This document shows positions 59,182 to 64,000 of a stretch of DNA of 64,000 nt, piece by piece. Position 1 is the stretch's first letter, and each line of letters starts with the position of its first letter. Source of the DNA: Marasmius tenuissimus (taxonomy: Eukaryota; Basidiomycota; Agaricomycetes; Agaricales; Marasmiaceae); assembly GCA_029532415.1 (NCBI GenBank), contig JAQOTA010000062.1, positions 744,001 through 808,000 of the forward strand, in the 5' to 3' direction. The notes beneath the pieces were generated by a model. That model was not told the DNA's origin and searched no databases. It was given only the letters and a program-made list of their open reading frames with translations. Position numbers and translations under genes: made by a program.

Positions 59182-61671
59182 ATGGCCTCTCGTTACTATT
59201 ACAACATTCAACAAACCCAAGGCCGGCCCATTCAACCAGCAGTAGCTTCGCAATATGCACGCAGAAGTCGTCCCTCAACCTCTGCACTGGTTCGTGCCCG
59301 TTATTGTCGACCAAGATGGTGTTTCAGTCAGCCTTACAACCTCCTACCATAGCAACCTAATTCACCGTATACGGCCATGTCGAGTAGTAGACGAAGTCCA
59401 GCGGTGCCACAGTCCGAAAGGCTGACGGACAAGGTACGTCCTCGTTCTCTCTCTTCCGATATTTACTCGCCTTCATTGTTCACCCCGATAATCACAGTTC
59501 TCGCTATCTCCCGATCCACGAAGTTGGGGTGTAGATCTCCACGACCGAGATTTCGACGATGGTCGCGACCATCGGAGAGAACTCTTGAATACCCGTGCAT
59601 TGGCTAATCTCGGGTGCTTGGCTATCCTTGTGACAGGGATACTGGCTCTTTTGTGCGTCCCCCGCTACTTTCCTATATGTTTATGCTTATACGTCCCGTG
59701 CGACAGTGCTGGTTATCCTATTTACTCTTTCGTGCATAACGAACGCATGTCGAATCGCGGTGGGTTCAATCTTGGCGGAATAAATGCCTCAGGGCAGGTT
59801 AGTCGATTGATTCTCCGTTGAGGGCTCTACCATCAACTAATTTGGGTTGTTGGCAGGTCCCAGAGATGCCAGGCAACCGTGGACTCATCGACATAGATAC
59901 CCCTCCGGAAGCTTATACCTTTACATCTATCCATGACAAGACCACCGAACTGCAACTAATATTCAGCGACGAGTTCAATCAAGAAGGCCGGACATTCTAT
60001 CCTGGGGACGATCCCTATTGGGAGGCTGTCGATTTGCATTACTGGGGGGTGAGTCTTTGGGAACGATGTTCAGGGGGTTGATTTGTACTGACCGGGACTC
60101 ACTTGAAAGACTAACAACTTGGAGTGGTATGACCCCGAGGCGCTCATAAGCGAAAATGGATCACTCAAGATCACCATTTCTGCAAAACGGAATCATGATA
60201 TGGATTATATGGGTGGAATGATGTCGACGTGGAATAAGTTCTGTTTTACTGGTGGCTTGATTGTTGCGAATGTAATGCTGCCGGGGCGGTCCGATATTGC
60301 TGGATTTTGGCCTGCAGTGTGGACGATGGGAAACCTTGGTGCGTTGAACTTCTTTTCCTCTATACATCTCATACCTGAACATAAAATATATCTAGGACGG
60401 GCGGGGTATGGTGCTACCAATGACGGGATGGTAAATCATTTGGCAAATCTAAAATTTGCAGGGATATTGACCCCCAGTTCTCAGTGGCCGTATTCGTATG
60501 ACTCTTGTGACGTTGGAACTTTACCGAATCAAACGTTGAACGGCCTTCCTTATCTGGCGACTACTGGGAACGATGGACAATTCGGAGGGGCCCTCTCATA
60601 TCTTCCTGGACAGCGTTTGTCTAGGTGTACGTGCCCCGGAGAGTCACATCCTGGTCCGATACATAACGACGGGACTTATGTTGGTCGCTCAGCTCCTGAG
60701 ATCGATATGATAGAGGCTCTGGTCGGGCACACCTTCATTCCCCCAGGAACTTCGACACTGGTGGGAGAAGTTTCTCAGTCTGGTCAGTGGGCTGTAAGTT
60801 CGGCTTTTGTCTCGATTCGGGCGGTATTGCTGATGGTGTTTGTTCAAGCCTTTTAACTATCAGTACGAATGGTGGGACGGTCCAGAGAACTTCACTATCA
60901 ACGACCCCACTGTTACGCAGCTCAATAGCTATCGCGGTGGTGCTTTGCAGCAGGCGTCGTCTTGCGTTAGTAGAACCAGCAAGTCTCGTCTCTTCCGACA
61001 TAGAGCACTGGTCTGATATCTCCCGCGCAGATCAACGATGTTATGATCAAATGGCCGACCCATGTTTCACGCTTTATGGGTTCGAGTACAAGCCTGGTTT
61101 CGATGATTCGGTAAGGGATTCGCGGTTCTGTGATCTCATACACGATGCTTAATTTGTTTTTTCTGGGAATAGTATATCAGCTGGATCAACGATGGGCAGC
61201 AAGTTTGCACAGTCATGGGCGCGGGTCTGGGTGCGGATCCTAGAGTAGAGATTAGCGCACGACCGGTACCTCAAGAGCCGATGGTAAGGATTCTACCTCA
61301 TTCGTATCATCAAACAGGGTTTGACTTTGAACGACTTCGACTTCTACAGTACATCATCACTAACGTCGGAATGTCTCATAACTTCGGAGATGTCGATTTC
61401 GCGAATCTCATTTTCCCTGCGCATATGTATGTGGACTACATTCGGGTATACCAACATCCGGACCATATCAATATCGGGTGTGATCCTAAGGAGTTCCCGA
61501 CGCAGGCGTATATCGAGGAGTAAGTTGTTTTCTCAACTGGTCTATCTTCCGGTTCTGAATATTGCGTTTCGTTTGTGAAGGCACATAGAAGCTTACACTC
61601 AGCCCAACTTAACGACGTGGGATCAGTATGGGCGACAGTGGCCAAAAAATCAACTGGTTGATCAGTGTTAG
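59182..61671 (+). CDS. SKN1: SKN1/KRE6-family beta-1,6-glucan synthesis protein (GH16)
   Basis: Type II membrane protein of the secretory pathway needed for beta-1,6-glucan in fungal walls. The start at 59182 gives a cytosolic Ser/Gln-rich tail (MASRYYYNIQQTQGRPIQP), then exon 2 from 59352. The membrane anchor ALANLGCLAILVTGILALL follows. The luminal domain carries SKN1 landmarks: FSDEFNQEGRTFYPGDDPYW, WYDPEALISENGSLKIT, GFWPAVWTMGNL, WPYSYDSCDVGTLPNQT. The GH16 catalytic motif EIDMIEA is intact (E-x-D-x-x-E). It ends PKNQLVDQC with TAG at 61669-61671. About ten introns, all in frame. Confidence 0.92.
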
Positions 61672-62713
61672 AGGGGCAAGGGACACCATAGGCTGGCCCA
61701 TGTCTGCGCCAGAGTTGACGGACACTTTAGAATACAACATGGACCTATTGAGGACTGTATAATACTCTATATGGCTTAATCTGGCAGGAATTGACGACGG
61801 GTTTGCCAGCGAATGGTTGATGCAGATAGATGAGATGCATGGTGCACAGAATGCATATGGATGTAAGTTCACACATGGTTGATGATTACTTCGAAGTTTC
61901 GAGTCCTATCACTGAGTTTGCAACAGCTGGAATAACAGACCCGTAGTTCCGCTCTTAGTTGAAATATCTTTCTGCTCGAGATCGAGTGCGCCTGGCCGGC
62001 GCTGTAGAATGGGGCTCGGCTAGTTCGGCGGGGTGGCTGTGACCTCCGGGCTCCTCTTTGGCCGATTTTACCGACGTTTCATAATCCTGCTCACCTGGGA
62101 CCACTTCAGTCATTCTCGAATCTCCTACTCAGCACATTGTTACTACACGATGACTGGCAGCTGGGAATACTATCAACTCACTAAGGAGGCTCACGATTGT
62201 GCAAGTCTCAGCCTTTGGTACATACCTCTAATTTGTTCTCATCTAATTCACCTCACCTCTCACAGTGCACAGGCTTCGGTTGTCATGACCCTAGCTGAAA
62301 CGCCTATTGGGCCTTTCCAAGCACCGTCGGTCAAGGCGCTTTATATTGCATTGGGATCAAATTGGAAGCAGCCCTCGTTGAGATCAAGAACCAACAACAG
62401 GAAATGCCAACAATCTGACGGCGGATGTCATCGAGGGAGTCGCAAGGGGGAAAATGGCACTGCATCACCATTTCTCATGTGGACCCGCTCCAATTGAACC
62501 CAGATCCAGAAATACCCATGGCCAGGGCGCTCTCTCTCGAGGTTGCTTTCTGCCACCACCACGGAGATTGTCACCTTGAGATTTGTTCTCTTTCTGGGCG
62601 CTGCCGGACGGACCCAGCCCTTTCTTTTCATCTTCCTCTTATTCTCTGTTTCTCTTTTCAGGCTCACTGTTTCTTTATTCGGTGACGGCTCACGGATCGC
62701 GACATCAGCAAAT
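61672..62713. other. Gap with weak coding-like scraps
   Basis: Short open stretches on the plus strand (61784-61860: DDGFASEWLMQIDEMHGAQN; 62340-62400: KLEAALVEIKNQQQEM) read like protein but are in different frames and have no splice partners. They may be a relic. No gene is supported. Confidence 0.35.
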
Positions 62714-64000
62714 ATGACGACTCTGCAAGCAAGACAAAAGCCTTCCTTCGACGGATATTCTGTTGCTGAGCAAATTTTGAATGATCCAGAGTCATGGAGA
62801 AGAGAAAGTGGAAGGGATTGGGCTTCAAGTTCGGATCGTGGCTCAGACGACGAGTTCACTCCAGGTGCAGGTGTGTCGTGTCAACATATCGTACTTATCC
62901 GTTGGCATCAACTCATCCTTGATTAGGACCCTTTGGTGGTCTCCGCACGGGTAAACGCAAGCCCAGGCCCCCTTCCTTTACGTTGAAGCCCTTCCACAAG
63001 AAGTTTAATTTAATGCCCGTCAACGAACCGTCACCTATCCCTCCTTCAAACGTTACCACACCCAGTTCTGTGTACAAGTCCCCTCCGGGCTCTGCACCCG
63101 AGTCGCCTTTTGACATCGAGAAGATCTATGGGATAGACGTGGACGATATTTATGGTGATATCTATGGGAGTGATGAAGATGTGGATGATCTGCCGCTAGT
63201 TCAATCACGTTCCGGGTGGACAGGTGTTGCAGAGCAGGAAGCTTTTGACCGGTCGAAGGCGTTGGCACGCTTACTCGAATCTAGCAAAACCGTCACTGCG
63301 GAGGTGACAGAGCTGGTAGAGCAACGGTTGTCTCTTCTCTTGGGCCAACCCAACATCTTCCGTGCTTTCGCCACACCACAGGATGTCGAGTTTGAGCTGG
63401 AAGGCGAAATGTTCACTCCTGCCACTGGCCTCGCGACGGAAAGCTTCATTCCGAGCCCTCCAAGTTCGTATTCCACAGCGAGCGATTGTGCCGCAAACTC
63501 AACGCGACTGTCTCTCAAACACGGGCTTCGTGTCTCCACGACAAAAACCACGACCACAACCGTTATTGCAGTCAAGACTCCTTCTACTTCTTCCTCGGTG
63601 GGCGTAGCCATCATCAGTGCAGTTAGCCAGACGTCGGGATACAGCATTTTCGATCTGTATGGAACGCCGAAGGCCAGCCCAGACCGTGTGCCGAAATCCG
63701 CAGGACTTGTACCATCACCTCCCAACACTTCGCGGAATCTCGTTCCCAAGACATCGCTTCCTACTACCACAACCTTCTCAGTGACATCCTCTCAACCACC
63801 TCCAGCACCCGCTTCCGCTTTCGCAGCTCAATTCTCCATAACGAGCCTCCGTTCTGATCAATCAAAGATCATTGAGTTGCCCACCGAATCAACTGCGAAG
63901 ATACCACCCACTCTCTCCATCGTGACTTCGGTCCCATCTCGTCTGGCTTATCAACAGAAAGCCACGAAGAAGGACGTTGCACCTTTGATGTTTTCCAAGA
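62714..64000 (+). CDS. Hypothetical Ser/Pro/Thr-rich protein, cut by window end
   Basis: Starts MTTLQARQKPSFDGYSVAEQ at 62714; exon 1 ends at 62870 and exon 2 begins at 62927, joining as GAGPFGGLRTGKRKPRPPS. An acidic segment (YGIDVDDIYGDIYGSDEDVDD) is followed by a short helical block (AFDRSKALARLLESSKT, EVTELVEQRLSLLLGQPN). The remainder is low-complexity Ser/Thr/Pro. No domain recognised. The frame stays open to base 64000, so the gene continues outside. The minus-strand frame 63201-63770 is its shadow. Confidence 0.6.

Noticed and set aside
63201..63770. 189-codon minus-strand frame
   Set aside because: Shadow of the Ser/Thr-rich plus-strand gene starting at 62714, which has a better start and splice structure.
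1..64000. tRNA, rRNA or CRISPR arrays
   Set aside because: No cloverleaf-like sequence, rRNA core motif or regularly spaced direct repeat with unique spacers was noticed. The regular spacing at 5955-7502 comes from splice sites, not repeats.

Overview
The window reads as nuclear DNA of a filamentous basidiomycete, most likely an Agaricomycete. Protein-coding genes lie on both strands and most are broken by many short GT-AG introns of about 45-80 bases. Several families are typical of this group: a DUF6533 seven-helix protein, a P-loop 'GRRNAGKTT' GTPase, a Rua1-type zinc-finger regulator, and a single-pass membrane protein with a CPC-type cysteine ectodomain. I saw no rRNA, tRNA, CRISPR array or bacterial-style operon. 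Coordinates for spliced genes run from start codon to stop codon; exon joins were worked out by hand from reading frame and splice consensus.

Layout. 0-5 kb: two serine/arginine-rich hypothetical ORFs (minus) and a decayed MYND zinc-finger gene (plus). 5.5-8.8 kb (minus): a GTPase gene whose 3' half is split into 23 consecutive micro-exons, 22 of them one codon long. 10-16.1 kb (plus): a nitronate monooxygenase and glycogen phosphorylase. 16.4-21.3 kb (minus): a mitochondrial ABC1/UbiB-type kinase and the Rua1-like regulator. 21.4-24.8 kb (plus): a C45-type N-terminal-nucleophile acyltransferase and the DUF6533 protein. 26.5-28.7 kb (minus): an RS-rich hypothetical gene. 31.1-33.9 and 54.8-57.6 kb (plus): two copies of a secreted fungal protein of unknown function, duplicated together with their promoters. 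34.2-41.7 kb (minus): an NFKBIL1-like protein, a bifunctional lysine-ketoglutarate reductase/saccharopine dehydrogenase and a UDP-glycosyltransferase. 42.3-43.0 kb: nested MITEs. 43.2-46.4 kb (minus): the CPC-type membrane protein and a rhodanese-like protein without its catalytic cysteine. 46.4-51.0 kb: gene-poor, with a tandem duplication of about 545 bp. 51.0-64.0 kb: a small membrane protein, an intronless GC-rich GH43-CBM6 enzyme, the second secreted paralogue, an FMP46-like redox protein, a SKN1/KRE6 beta-glucan synthesis protein and a hypothetical gene cut by the window edge.

The strongest novelty is the micro-exon array at 5955-7502. Every micro-exon has a YAG acceptor and a GT donor, and intron lengths stay between 50 and 78 bases. 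The reading frame set by the GTPase exons stays open through all of them into conventional terminal exons, giving a predicted protein of 467 residues (1404 coding bases). The array could be a real run of one-codon exons or a set of recursive-splicing way-points inside one 1.5-kb intron. The genes do not form one pathway. Carbohydrate and cell-wall functions (glycogen phosphorylase, GH43-CBM6, SKN1/KRE6, UGT) are simply interspersed with lysine metabolism, redox and regulatory genes.
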